Positions 10,607 to 21,212 of a stretch of 64,000 nt of DNA are shown one piece after another. Source of the DNA: Adiantum capillus-veneris (Eukaryota; Streptophyta; Polypodiopsida; Polypodiales; Pteridaceae); the NCBI GenBank assembly GCA_014529385.2, contig CM043957.1, forward strand, positions 71,804,037 to 71,868,036, written 5' to 3'. The notes beneath the pieces are model-generated. The model had not been told where the DNA came from. It was given only the letters and a program-made list of their open reading frames with translations, and ran no database searches. Positions within the stretch are counted from its first letter, which is position 1, and every line of letters begins with the position of its first letter. The position numbers and the translations under genes are program-made.

Positions 10607-13600
10607 TTTCGAGAGAGGGGTACAAACTCCTCTACCTCAGAAGCTCTTCTATTGTACGCTCTTTCCTATTCCTCTCCTGCATTAGATCAATCCCATTCCC
10701 CTTGGTAGGCTCAAGAACATTTTAATGTGCTTAGGTTTCCCTGTAATTTGGTGTTTGAGAAGGTTCAACTCTGTAAGGAAAATGGTTACAAACGTTTGTT
10801 AAGCTATAAAAAGCTACTAACCATCCAATTTTGTCATAGTATTGTACATTGTGTATCAAAGCAATGGAGGCTTTGGAGTGGAGAGAGCTAACGAGATATT
10901 TACGAAACTCCATAACACACTAGTCCCCTTGACTCTCCAAAGTAGGAGAAGTACTCTTGAACTCCTTTTGGAGAGAAATAGCAAGAAAGGTGAATAACAA
11001 AGGTCTTTGACATTTGGCCCATTTTTTGGATGACAACAGTAAGAGCTAGAAATAAGCACAACAATTGGCTACCCAGATTCACCTAAATGGCTCTAGAAGA
11101 ATGTTGGTGAAACAAGATTGTTGATGAAGGGGTGGAAAAGTGCATGATGCTTATCTGCAAGTCAAACCTCAAAGTAGAAATCTTGGTGATGGCCCAAGCG
11201 CAACATTTTGTAGTCCACTAACCAAGAGTACATACCACACTTTAATGTTCAAGACTGATTGGTTCTCCCCCCTTAACAAACAGTGGGGTTTACAATGGTC
11301 GAAAGTAAGATGGTTGATGGTAGCCAATAACATATGAAATCCATAGTGGCTGGTATCAATGAAGTTATTCTTATGGAGGTGCTATGGGGGGCTGTGTTGT
11401 GATAGCTGTGAGATTTTGGCCAGAGGTATTGGCTCAGATAAGTGATCAGGGTGCAAAAAGGCAAGTGAGGACCTCTCTCACTTGTTCACAGACGATAAGT
11501 AGCCTAGCAGGAAAGACATGAAAATGAGCTCAAAGGACCTAGAAAATAGGGCTCTGCAAGAATGAGTTACTTTATGGATGGATGGTGATAAAAAGTCAAG
11601 CATTATTAATTAGCATACAAATTGTTAGGTTCTGCTACCTTCAACATGTTTGGAAGGGTAGAGGACATTGGGTATGTGAAAATGAGTGCTCAATAGCTAG
11701 CTTTACGGAGATCATTCAAGAAATCAGCGAAATAATCTTTGCCCTTGGAAAAATAAAGCACTCGGACCAGTGGAATATAGCCATTCTCTCCACCTTGATG
11801 GGTAAGTGATCATGGATATTGGCTAGCCTAGAGCTGACCCTTTTTAATATGCTGAGAGATTGAGAGGCACCTCAAGGCTAGATACGAGCTTGTGGCTACT
11901 TTGTACAATTCTTCATGATTTTGATACATATACCCACTCACAATTGTGAGTTTGGCGGAAAAAAAGGAACCTTGATTTTTTTGCGCCATTAGGATAGACA
12001 TGTTGCTTTTCGAGCCAAGAGGCTGAGTGATGTGACAAGAGCCTTTAGTCTCTTTGTGAAGCTCTTGCTTCCAGCACCTCTTATGCTTATGGAACAATAC
12101 AATGACAATAGATGCTTCCATTCTCCTCAATGGTGACTCCCTTGTATTTAAATCTTTACTCGAATGCATGCATTGACAAGTTTGATGCGTTAATCCTGTC
12201 TTGATGAAGTTGTCATTTGGTTGAGGATTGAGCTCAATGAGCACGTACACTTGGATGTAGTACTTCTTTCAAGTCAAGGCATGGTGATTCATCCCTTAGT
12301 AGAAGAAGTGTGTGACCCATCCTCCGGACGACGAGGGATGACCAACATGGCGATGCAAGTGAGCAAAGGAGTGAGAGAAACAATGATTAAGAGAGACAAA
12401 GAGACTGCATCACTAGCTATCTTTTCAGCTTACGAACAAAACACTTCTAAGTTATAATCCATCTTTTTAAAAAGATAAGAAATGTAATGATACATTACAT
12501 GAGAGCAATGTCAAGTTGTATTAAACCAATATATGTTTAGTCATGAGTCAAATATTGGATGCAATGGAGCAACGATGCTCATAGAGATATGAGGACAGTA
12601 GTGGGACACTTTGGGGAGAGAGTGGAGCACAACGGCAAGAGCGAAAGGAAGACAGTGAGGAAGAGTATCACACTGTGTTTTGAGCTTCACTTAAAGAAAA
12701 CCTATAAGACTTTCATAAAAAAAGAAACAAATAGTTGTTTAGCTTTATCAATCAAATTCTAAAGAAAAAACATATACATAATAATTGCAAAAAGAAAATG
12801 ACCTTTTTGGGTTTGTTGTATAATGCTTCCTATACTTTTTCCACGTTGTGAAGGTTGACATAGTTCCCAAATTCCATCTTTGGCTCATATTTAAAGATGG
12901 ACCATCCCTTTCTACTGCTGCAAATATTTCTCAAGACACACCTATTTATCATGTAAGTAAATGTCATAAAACCTATCCTCAGACTTCAAATCTTGTTAGC
13001 CTCTGAGTTTAAACTTAGTAACTTGAAAATGAAATTTTAAACTTAGGACCAATCCAATCAATGCACGCTAACTTTTTTTGTGCTAGCTGGCTAAACATGA
13101 GCTATTGGTTTTTTTTTCCTATAATTACATGTTAGAAAAAGTCACATTTTGGTAGAGATTGTGATTTCGTTTTACTGTTAAAATGATGAATCACATAAAG
13201 GGACTTAGTTCACGGAAAGTTATCACATTATAGACGACAATGTGCATTTCTCCACTATATATGTTTAATCTAATCTCTAAATCTATACTAACAAAGTTTC
13301 ACTTTACCACATGAATGGCCTTAAGTTGTTGAGGGTTTTTTGTAAGTGTGTTTATAGAATGGCCTTAACTTGTTAAGGTGTTTTTTAATGTGTGTTAATG
13401 AAAATTCAAACTTGATTAAAAAGTATACATTTATATTCTACTTTCAAAGCACTATCCAATGAGAGGTTACATAGATGGTTTTAGAGTCTACAACCATGAT
13501 AACACATTATTATTCTGAAACATGCCAAGAAAACACTTAAAATAGTAATCCATCCTTTGAATACTCAATTGACATACATATGGTTTTGTCTCAAGTATCG

Positions 13601-13742
13601 AATGCAAAGGACTAAAGATACTTATCAAACTATGAGATTGGCATAACAGAGTTGACACTTACTACTTATAATATTCGTGTATTCACTACGCATAGAATAC
13701 CCACAACAAAAATACTTCTTACTTAGTTTTGACTACATCCAT
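10607..13742. other. No recognisable gene
   Basis: About 3.1 kb without a recognisable protein or RNA gene. A minus-strand open frame at 12250-11828 and short plus-strand frames near 11582 and 12221 show no family motif. The part from 12770 on is AT-rich and may belong to the Helitron relic that follows, but no Helitron terminus was identified. Confidence 0.4.
13314..13402 (+). repeat. Short direct duplication
   Basis: Two adjacent units beginning AATGGCCTTAA (about 13314 and 13358) share most of a ~45-bp sequence ending in a T-rich stretch followed by GTGT. This is an imperfect tandem duplication in AT-rich DNA with no coding role apparent. Confidence 0.6.
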
Positions 13743-14640
13743 TCATAATCCCTCTAAAAAATCACACAATTTTGTACAATTTTTTATGTTGTAAAGTACT
13801 CTATTTCTCGTATCTCCTCCACAAAGAGGAATCCCTATATGCCATCCATCTTCTCCATTTGGGAGCAATAGAACATAGAGCAATGACATATATGACCTAT
13901 GCAAAATTGAAATCCTCTTCACAACCCCACTATGTGCAAAGATTTGAATATCTTGATGACCAATATCAAGGTCATCACCTTGACCAGGCATGATGGCTAC
14001 AACTTCACTTACAATTGGAACAAAATATTGCCTAGAGGCTGCTCGAGTCTCAACAGTAACCATCCTTAAATTGATATGTGGTATCACTTCTAGATCGTCT
14101 CTTACAATATAAAGTACACGTGCATATGAATTATATACATGCATCATCTATTGTAATTGATGTCATTTTCTTCGGTTTTACGTTCACCATTCCCTAGCAC
14201 CATTCGGTTTTTTTTTTTGTAAACCGTCCAAAGAACTAAGAGATCCTTTCAAAGAACATGAAGATTACTCAAGCATCTAGTAAAAAAACTCCTTGTAGCC
14301 TATTGTTCAATTCATGATCTATGTCATGCACATATAGTTGTGCATATCTTGGACAATATTGTTGTGGTGCATTAGGCAATTGAGATCCAATGCGATGAAA
14401 TGTTAACCCATTGATCTAAAATGTATAAACACCCCCATCTCTAGTGACTTGCTCATCTACATGAGCACCCAAGGATACAAAAGATAAGGAGTTATTGTAT
14501 GCTCGTATATTTCTTCTAAATGTCTTGTTGTGCTCATCATCACCACTCAAACGAGCTTGCAAAACCTATGGAGGATTATGCAAAGGAGGCATGAAAACTT
14601 TTCCCTTTGAACAACAATACCTACCCAAAAATCCCTCAAA
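13743..14640 (-). pseudogene. Helitron Rep-like N-terminal domain relic
   Basis: Read on the minus strand from about 14640. Blocks typical of the Helitron helicase-like (Rep) N-terminal domain appear in the correct order: CCSKGKVFMPPLHNPP near 14590; FRRNIRAYNNSLSFVSLG near 14500; INGLTFHRIGSQLPN near 14380; AQLYVHD near 14330; and, in one open frame from 14147 to 13743, RISILHRSYMSLLY followed by NGEDGWHIGIPL. At least one stop follows the PP block and frames shift between blocks. The HUH catalytic motif and the helicase domain were not found, so only the front part survives. In complete elements this protein starts rolling-circle transposition. The identification rests on several ordered motifs and is firm; element ends were not located. 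Confidence 0.8.
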
Positions 14641-14844
14641 GGTAATTTCTACCTCACACTTCCATAGATATGCATTACAAAAACATCCCTAACAAATCAT
14701 GCTATCCATATGGTGTAGACTACAATCACCAAGAAGCAATGGAAAAGTAGATGGATGATGATTTTCAATTGTGTGTGAATTTATATGGTGTAAGATAGAC
14801 ACATCCAACTGGTACTGTAGATCTATCACCCACCATAAAAGTAG

Positions 14845-15870
14845 TAACATCTGTACAATGTCTTGGTCAACATGTATACTAAATGTGGTGTACCTCGAAA
14901 AGCACAAAAAGTGCTCGAGGAGCTGCCTTTTCAAGCTGGTGTCTCTTGGACTTCATTGATTACAAGATATATATGCTAAATAGGGGCAAGGCTAAGAAGC
15001 TCTTGGCTATTTCTAGTGGATGCAAAGTGACAACATTTCTCCCGTTTCAATCACTTATGCTTGCATCTTGAAAGCATGTGGCACCACTAAAGATTTTGAT
15101 AATTCACAATGATGTTTAGTCAAGGGCTTTCATTTTTAAGGCCCGTGGTGTACTTCAAAAAGCACACAAAAGTGCTGGAACAGCTTTCTATACATGATAT
15201 TGTCTCTTGGACTTCATTGATAGCAAGGGAAAGGCCAACAAGAAGCTCTAGGCAATTTTTAACAGATTCAAAGCGAGGGCACATTTGATCTAGATACAAT
15301 CACTTATGCTTGCACCTTGAAGCCATGTCGCACCACTCAAGATCCTAATATGGGCAAAAGAATTCACAATGATATTGTTAGTCAAGGGTTGCTAAAAGAA
15401 AACATAGATGAAATCACCTATGCTATCATCTTGAAGGCATGTTGCACTACTCATGACATTGATATGGGCAAAAAAAATCATGAATATATTATAAGTCATG
15501 GGCTCTTTTAAAAAACCATCGTTCTTGGCAATGCATTCGTCAACATGTATGCCCATTGTTGTCTTCTGCTTTAGAGAGAACAAAAAGTGCTTGAATTGCC
15601 TTTCCGAGACGCCCTCTCTTACGGGATATGCAAGCTTTGGACTGATTTTAGAGGATTCAAAGTGAGGGCATCTCTAAAAATGCAATCACTTACTCTTGCA
15701 CATTCAAGGCATGTCGCATCACTCAAGATTTTGATATGGGCAAAATAGTTCGCAGTGATATTGTTACTAACGTAGATAAAATTACATACACTTTTGTTTT
15801 GAAGACATGTGGCCCTACACACGACATTGATATGGGAAAAAAAATTCACGATCATGTATGCTTTGTGAAG
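14845..15870 (+). pseudogene. Decayed pentatricopeptide repeat (PPR) gene fragment
   Basis: Repeated PPR-type segments on the plus strand, spread over all three frames. Near 14865: LVNMYTKCGVPRKAQKVLEE then GVSWTSLITRYI. Near 15040: ISPVSITYACILKACGTTKD. At 15317-15511: MGKRIHNDIVSQGLLKENID and EITYAIILKACCTTHDIDMG. Similar pieces recur to 15870 (DKITYTFVLKTCGPTHDIDM). The pattern of VSWTSLI, YACILKAC and GKxIH is that of plant PLS-class organelle RNA-editing PPR proteins. Stops and frameshifts between every unit make it a pseudogene. No E or DYW tail was found. The repeats within the region resemble each other closely, suggesting local duplication. Confidence 0.8.
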
Positions 15871-16028
15871 TAGGAAGCTACTAGGCTTGGGCTGTTTTCA
15901 TCAGATGCAAACCAAGCATAGGCTATGATCTAAACAGCTAAGCTCTAATCATTTTTTGACGCGTAGATTCGGCAGCTTTGATGACACAGAAGCCAACCTT
16001 CTGTCCAGTAGAGCGCCCATTGAAAAGA

Positions 16029-16178
16029 TTGCTCGCAAATTGACACATCATACCAGCCCCCAAGTTTTTCTGCAGTATTCTGTTCTTTGAAACTGGTACT
16101 CCATATCATTTTGATTGCTCACAAAATTGACATAAGATACCAGCGCCCAACTTTTCCTGCAGTATTCTGATCTACAAC
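16029..16178 (+). repeat. Imperfect direct repeat, two ~60-bp units
   Basis: A unit beginning GATTGCTCGCAAATTGACAC (16029) and ending GCAGTATTCTGTTC recurs about 86 bp later as GATTGCTCACAAAATTGACA ... GCAGTATTCTGATC. Function unknown. It lies just beyond the coding-like blocks of 16205-17645. Confidence 0.7.
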
Positions 16179-16204
16179 CCAATTTGAGAGGGTACTTTAC
16201 ATCT

Positions 16205-17645
16205 TTAAAGTATGTGGAAAAAATACCTCATGGTTTGAGAGGCTTTATCATACGAACAGGTAGGGTCTGACCAAGGTGAAAAAGAAAAAAGTCTGTCTAT
16301 GATTGGGTTGAGCTGCAAGCTGAATGAGATGTGCTCATCATAGCAGTTGTCCTGTTGACCAAGCTCATCTCGTTTCACAATTTGTTTACCAGCTGCGACC
16401 AGCATGAGCGCTTGCATGATGGCGTTCCCTCTTCAGTTACCTCATTGGCTGTGTAACCTAGATCGTTTGGTTAGAAGAAGCCACTGCCCAGTTTTGCAGG
16501 TCCATCTCTCCAGCAAAATCTATATCATCTGGTAAGACCAGCTCAGCTTCAAAGCGAGGCGAAAAAAGAAACCTGTACCCGAGGAGATTGATATAGCAAG
16601 AGTGATATTGAGGGGGAGTGATTCCTCAAGAACTTGAGCTGCCAGGACAGAGCTGAAGCGACTTAGTTAGGAGGCTCAAAACTGAAGCCAATTTCTCTCA
16701 CCAACACTTGATGCAATCTCATAAACGCCTCCTGCTATGAACACAAAACAATCTTTAGAAGGCTGTCATCTTCAAAAGACAAAAACATGTGTACCTTGGT
16801 GTGTCATGTCCACAGAGGGACACATTTAGTAACAATGGACTAGGAGCTCCAGTTCCTCAAAAGAGTAACCTCTCCAGATACAAATCAAGCGCTCTTATCG
16901 TCTTCTTTATTAGAGTCTTTCGATGTTTACGGTACCTTAAAAGAAAAAGGCATCTATTGCATCAATCACACCACAATGATAATCTCTAAATAGCATTACT
17001 ATTTTGCAAGCATGAATGCAGAAAACTAACCAATCAAAAAACAAATTTATCAAGCCCATGCAGCTAGCATCAGATAAAATTCCATGATTGCTCTTACAAA
17101 GGTTAGCCTCAAGAGCATTCTCCGTTAGGAGGCTCATGTCCACAAAAAATTCATTCTAGTCCATGCATGGCTCATCCTTCAGGACATAATAATGCAGGTA
17201 CTAGACTCTATTATAAGGATGAAAACATGCACGTGTACACGTGAAAGCCTCTTTTGAAGGATGACAAATTCAAGCTTCTTTACCGACTGATTTCCTCAAA
17301 AAATAATGCAGCCAACCCACTTGAACTTTTTCCCAAAAATAAGGGTGTTTTAATATATTTTCACACAGAATGTCACCCTGCAGATGTCTTAAGGCCGAAC
17401 AAACAACAAACATTTGCTCAAAGCATGCTTATGCTTTTTGAAAGACTTTGAAAGAGGGAGAATCTATGGCCTTACTCAACAGCGACTCTCCAACGCCTGC
17501 TTTTACGTCTGGGACTGCCTGCAGTGCAAACAAAAAGAAATGAAGGGCTGGAACAATGTCAGCACCGGGCACCATAGCACTAAGACACATTGTAAGCAGC
17601 ACAACATCTCCAAAGAAAGATGATAAACTGGGCAAGAACCATGAG
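16205..17645 (-). CDS. Unidentified host-gene-like exon blocks, minus strand
   Basis: Several minus-strand blocks look like exons. Block 1, 17640-17429, is hydrophobic with helical character (LSSFFGDVVLLTMCLSAM, then VPALHFFLFALQAVPDV); it has an upstream CAG acceptor and a GTAAGG donor. Block 2, near 17150-17090, reads FVDMSLLTENALEAN with an AG before it and GTAAGA after it. Block 3, 16935-16790, reads YRKHRKTLIKKTIRALDLYL and ends at AAG|GTACAC, with one internal TGA. Block 4, near 16730, reads QEAFMRLHQVLVREIGFSFE. Block 5, near 16560, reads FEAELVLPDDIDFAGEMDLQ. Block 6, 16430-16205, reads NAIMQALMLVAAGKQIVKRD. The composition suggests an alpha-helical repeat protein, but no family is recognised, the splice phases were not fully reconciled, and some blocks may belong to a pseudogene. 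Confidence 0.35.
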
Positions 17646-17859
17646 CTACAACACCATACTTTTCTTTTTTTGACAAATCATGGCTGTATTTAGCGTACAA
17701 CATGGTTCCAAAGGTGCTATAGAATCTTACTCCCAAGGACAGTACAAGACAGAAAAATATACATGACGTATCAAGGGGCCGATGACACGTGGATGTGATT
17801 GACCAATTAGGAAGGAAGTAGCACCACTTCAGAAGCCCTTGCAGCTAGTCTGAAAAATG
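17646..17859. other. No recognisable gene
   Basis: About 200 bp between the coding-like blocks and the start of LINE homology. No feature seen. Confidence 0.4.
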
Positions 17860-19790
17860 CACTTGCGCCTCTTCTCCCCCACTTCCCCCTCCCCGACCTC
17901 CCCCTGCTCCTACACCCCCCGCCTCCCGCTCCAGTTCCACAGTTGACCAAGGGGGCAGGGCCATCCCCAGCGGCTAGGAGATCTCTTGGCAGCGCCTTTG
18001 CCACGAGTCGCTTGGCAAGAGAGGGACAGCCTTTCTTGCGACCCCCTCTACAGGTACAAACGTCTCCCTTTTGAAAAATCCCTCGTGGTCTGACGAGCTT
18101 CGACATTCGGCGCCGATGGGACTTCTTTGACTACAACTTTACACGCTTTCTCAGCGACTCCTCAGCGGACCATGAGGCAGCCTGCTTCAGGGTTCATGTT
18201 CTGTTCCTTGCAGCTAGGGGGGTAGAGGCCTTGGACTCAGCGGTTGGCTTCTCTTTCCCCCTCTGCGGCAAGGACCAGACTGAGTGGACTCTCGACTCAG
18301 TGTTGGAGTGGCTCCACACACAGGCCCTCTAGTTCTCTCACCACATGGGAGACCCAGGAGTTACAAACATGCTTCAGACTGTGGCCATTGGCCAAGTTTG
18401 CTGTGACCCCTCTAGATGCAGCAGGATGTAGACAAATTGTGGTTCAATTCTTTGCTGATACGCAGTGCCCGCCATGCTATGTACACATTCATGAGGACTC
18501 CTGGACAAAGGAGGTTGCTTTACGCGCGGCCTACTTGGGCTTGGGCCAGGCACTCTTTGTAGTCACGCCTATCTAGAGGACGCTCAGATGCGGATTACTC
18601 CCCATCCAAGCCAGCCTTGAAGATAGCACGTTTAGCAGCTGCGGCAACATCTGTTCTCTCTCGCTCCCCACGAGGATCGTCTCATGGAACGTGCAGGGAT
18701 TAGGTGGGCCCCAGTTTCAACGTCAGAGGGGCCGATTGCGTCAGGAGCTTAAGCGTTGCCTTGTGGGAGGAGAGATTGATCTCCTTATGCTACAGGAGCA
18801 TCATCTCTGTGAGAGCCGCATTAGACGATGTGGTCAGCTCTTGCGTGGACGATATGATACTTTTTGGTCAGCTGCTTTTGGACCTGGAGGCATCCAAGGA
18901 TGGGTATGTATGACTATTGCGGAGTCTCTACAGCAAGCCATTGTGGGTAGAGGGATTTTTGTGCCAGGCAGGGCTCAATGGATCACTATGCAGGTTCAGG
19001 GTTGCCCTGTGGGCTTCTTGAACATATATGCGCCCAATGTGGCGAGTGCACGAGCAGAGTTTTGGTCACACATTGTTGAGTCTCTACCGCAGGCAGAGCA
19101 GTGGTGCATAGGGGTGACTTCAACATGTTGGAGGACCCTTCTGACAGGATTGGTGGTAGCCACGCTATTGTGCATGGAGTTCAGCCGGCAGCTTCGGAGA
19201 GGTTTTGTATGACTCTGAGGTTTTCGATGTGTGGCAGCACTCTAGCTTTGTGAGGCCCCCAGACAGCCTGGCCTTCTCTTGTTTGCACCGCAGAGTGGGA
19301 GGAGTGAATCTATCACGGATAGATCGCTTCTACACTAGTGACCTTTTCTGTGACTTGGGTGGCACAGTTGGCATTCTGGCAAGGACTTCCTTCTCGGACT
19401 ATACACCAATGATCCTCACAGTGGCAGATACGCAGAGCAGGGGGAGCACGATGCTTCGCATCCTTGAGAGGGTTTTGCTGGACTCTACACTCAGAGAGCG
19501 AGTGGAGGCTCTTTGGACAGAGAGCTTAGACATGCAGAATTCTCCTGCTGAAAGAATGGCCTCAGGACTAGCTCAGCTTAGTCAATTCTTTCTTCAGGAG
19601 TCTTTGGCTCGCCTGTCTGCAGTGAGAGAGGAGCAGCAGCATCCAGACAATCCTTGGTTGGAGGAGCAGTTACAGCAGGCTCGCCAGGAGCTTGTTAGCA
19701 CAAAGGAGCGGCGCCATGAGTTTGCTTTCCATCGACAGGCATCTCAGTGGACACAGGTGGGTGACACAGTGATTGGGACTGTCCTCGAGA
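17860..19790 (+). pseudogene. L1-like LINE copy A (ORF1 end + endonuclease)
   Basis: Starts inside the proline-rich linker of ORF1 and matches copy B from there. The ORF1 C-terminal domain runs about 18095-18620 (RRWDFFDYNFTRFLSDS). The ORF2 endonuclease begins at 18672 with RIVSWNVQGLGG, but its ATG is changed to ACG. The frame from 18691 to 19212 carries LLMLQEHHL (the QE motif) and GFLNIYAPNVASA. A small indel near 19110 breaks the frame just before the DFNMLED motif. The endonuclease tail continues from 19205 in another frame (GGVNLSRIDRFYTSD, FSDYTPMILTV). Copy A stops matching the LINE at about 19785, where ORF1-type sequence of copy B follows. RT is missing. Confidence 0.85.
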
Positions 19791-19999
19791 CACCTCGCAC
19801 GGCAGCCTTGATAGCTACCAAGGCGGCCGGCATTCTCTTAGTTCGCATTCTGGTTAGGGACACCCACACTCTCCCGAAGGTCATCCTACTTTCTCGAGTG
19901 AGTGGGGGTTGGTTTAGACAGAGTGTGGAGTATTCGGGCCTCCCGAATCACTGCTCCATTTGTCGACAGATGAGCCATCTTGCAAAGGCCTGTCCATGA
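19205..19999 (+). CDS. Chimeric LINE ORF: endonuclease tail fused to CCHC zinc knuckle
   Basis: A single open frame of 264 codons. Residues 1-195 are the endonuclease end and pre-RT linker of LINE copy A (DVWQHSSFVRPPDS, then the ALWTESLDMQ region). At about residue 195, after GDTVIGTV, the sequence switches to the end of a plant LINE ORF1: FRQSVEYSGLPNHCSICRQM and a CX2CX4HX4C zinc knuckle with its last Cys two residues before the stop. In intact relatives these parts belong to different ORFs and lie in the opposite order. The same frame continues past the TGA at 19997 and another stop near 20107 into the rest of ORF1. Whether it is expressed is unknown; it is most likely an insertion or recombination product. 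Confidence 0.7.
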   Translation: MYDSEVFDVWQHSSFVRPPDSLAFSCLHRRVGGVNLSRIDRFYTSDLFCDLGGTVGILARTSFSDYTPMILTVADTQSRGSTMLRILERVLLDSTLRERVEALWTESLDMQNSPAERMASGLAQLSQFFLQESLARLSAVREEQQHPDNPWLEEQLQQARQELVSTKERRHEFAFHRQASQWTQVGDTVIGTVLETPRTAALIATKAAGILLVRILVRDTHTLPKVILLSRVSGGWFRQSVEYSGLPNHCSICRQMSHLAKACP

Positions 20000-21169
20000 A
20001 GGAGGCCCCGACCTACACCACAGGCCCAGCCTCAGCCTTCAAGGGTTTGCCAACAGCAGCAGGCAAAGACAGAGCACACAGGCCAAGCCACCCTCCGAGC
20101 CTGGGGCTAACGGAGGAGGGATGCCAGTAGGTTCGTGGTAGACGACAGCAGGGGCCACAACGACATCCTGGCACACACAATGGTCCTCAGGCGCCTGCCC
20201 AACAGCAGTGGGTTCCCACGAGGAACCGATTCGGTCCTCTTCAGCAGGACGAGGTCCCTGCTCCAGCCTCCACCTCAGCTTCACCCTCGACAGCCCCCCC
20301 TCCCCTCGAGTTCCCCCCCTCCTCTTCAGCCCCCCGCCTCCTTCTCCCTCTGCCTCTCCTCCTCGCCCCCCTACCTTTGCCGATCTCCCTCGCCCATCTT
20401 CTCCCCCCGCCCCCTTTCCCTGCTCCTACATACCCCCCCCCCCCCCCCCCCCCCCCCGCCCTCCCACTCCAGTCCCAAAGTCGACCCAGGGGCAGGGCCA
20501 TCTTTGGCTGCAAGGAGATCTCTTGGCAACGCCTTTGCCACGAGTCGCTCGACGAGAGAGGGACAGCCTTTCTTGCGACCCCCTCTTCTGGTACAGAAGT
20601 CTCCCTTTGCAGCAGTTCCTCGTGGTCTGACTAGCTTCGACATTTGGCGCCGATGGGACTTCTTTGCCTACGACTTTACACGCTTTCTCGACGACTCATC
20701 ATCAGACCTGGAGGCAACCTTCTTCAGGGTTCATGTTCTGTTCCTTGTAGCTAGGGGGATAGAGGCCTTGGACTCGGCGGTTGGCTTCTCTCTCTCTCTT
20801 TGCGGCACGGACCAGACTGAGTGGACCTTCGACTCAGTGTTGGAGTGGCTACAGACAGAGGCCCTAGAGTTCTTATATCACATGGGAGACCTAGGAGTTA
20901 CAGACATGATTCGGACTCTTTGGCCATTGGCCAAGTTTGTTGTGACCCCTCCAGATGCAGCAAAATACAGACACATTGTGGTTCACTTCTTTGTTGATAC
21001 GCAGTGCCCGCCATGCTATTACACATTCATGAGGACTCCTGGACAGAGGAGGTTACTTTACGCACGGCTCGGTCTACTTGAGCTTGGGCCAGGCACTCTT
21101 TGCAGTCACGCCTATCTAGAGGACGCTCGGATGCGGATTACTCCCCATCCAAGCGAGCCTCAAAGATAG
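19790..21169 (+). pseudogene. LINE B ORF1 (CCHC, Pro-rich linker, C-terminal domain)
   Basis: One frame runs from the junction to the TAG ending at 21169, broken by TGA at 19997 and a stop near 20107; the intact part is 20135-21169. In order: the VEYSGLPNHCSICRQ zinc-knuckle region, a Gln/Ser/Pro linker, a proline-rich stretch encoded partly by a long C run at 20430-20457, and a C-terminal domain (FDIWRRWDFFAYDFTRFLDD, then DTQCPPCYYTFMRTPGQ) shared with copy A. Proteins of this class bind the LINE RNA. The C run makes the frame length-sensitive: an overlapping frame at 20208-20630 gives another proline-rich reading. The conserved domain after the tract is in the 20135-21169 frame, which supports that frame. 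Confidence 0.75.
20430..20457 (+). repeat. Poly-C tract in LINE ORF1
   Basis: Uninterrupted run of about 28 C residues after TACATA, coding for proline in ORF1. It is prone to slippage or sequencing error. The true length, and so the reading frame, should be treated with caution. Confidence 0.9.
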
Positions 21170-21212
21170 CACATTTAGCTGCTGCGGCAGCATCCGTTCT
21201 CTCTCGCTCCCC

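Noticed and set aside
11828-12460. Possible small genes at 11828-12250 (minus) and 12221-12457 (plus)
   Set aside because: No start context, splice signal or family motif supports either; the two overlap on opposite strands.
20039-20643. Minus-strand Gly-rich frames
   Set aside because: Antisense shadows of the proline-rich LINE ORF1.
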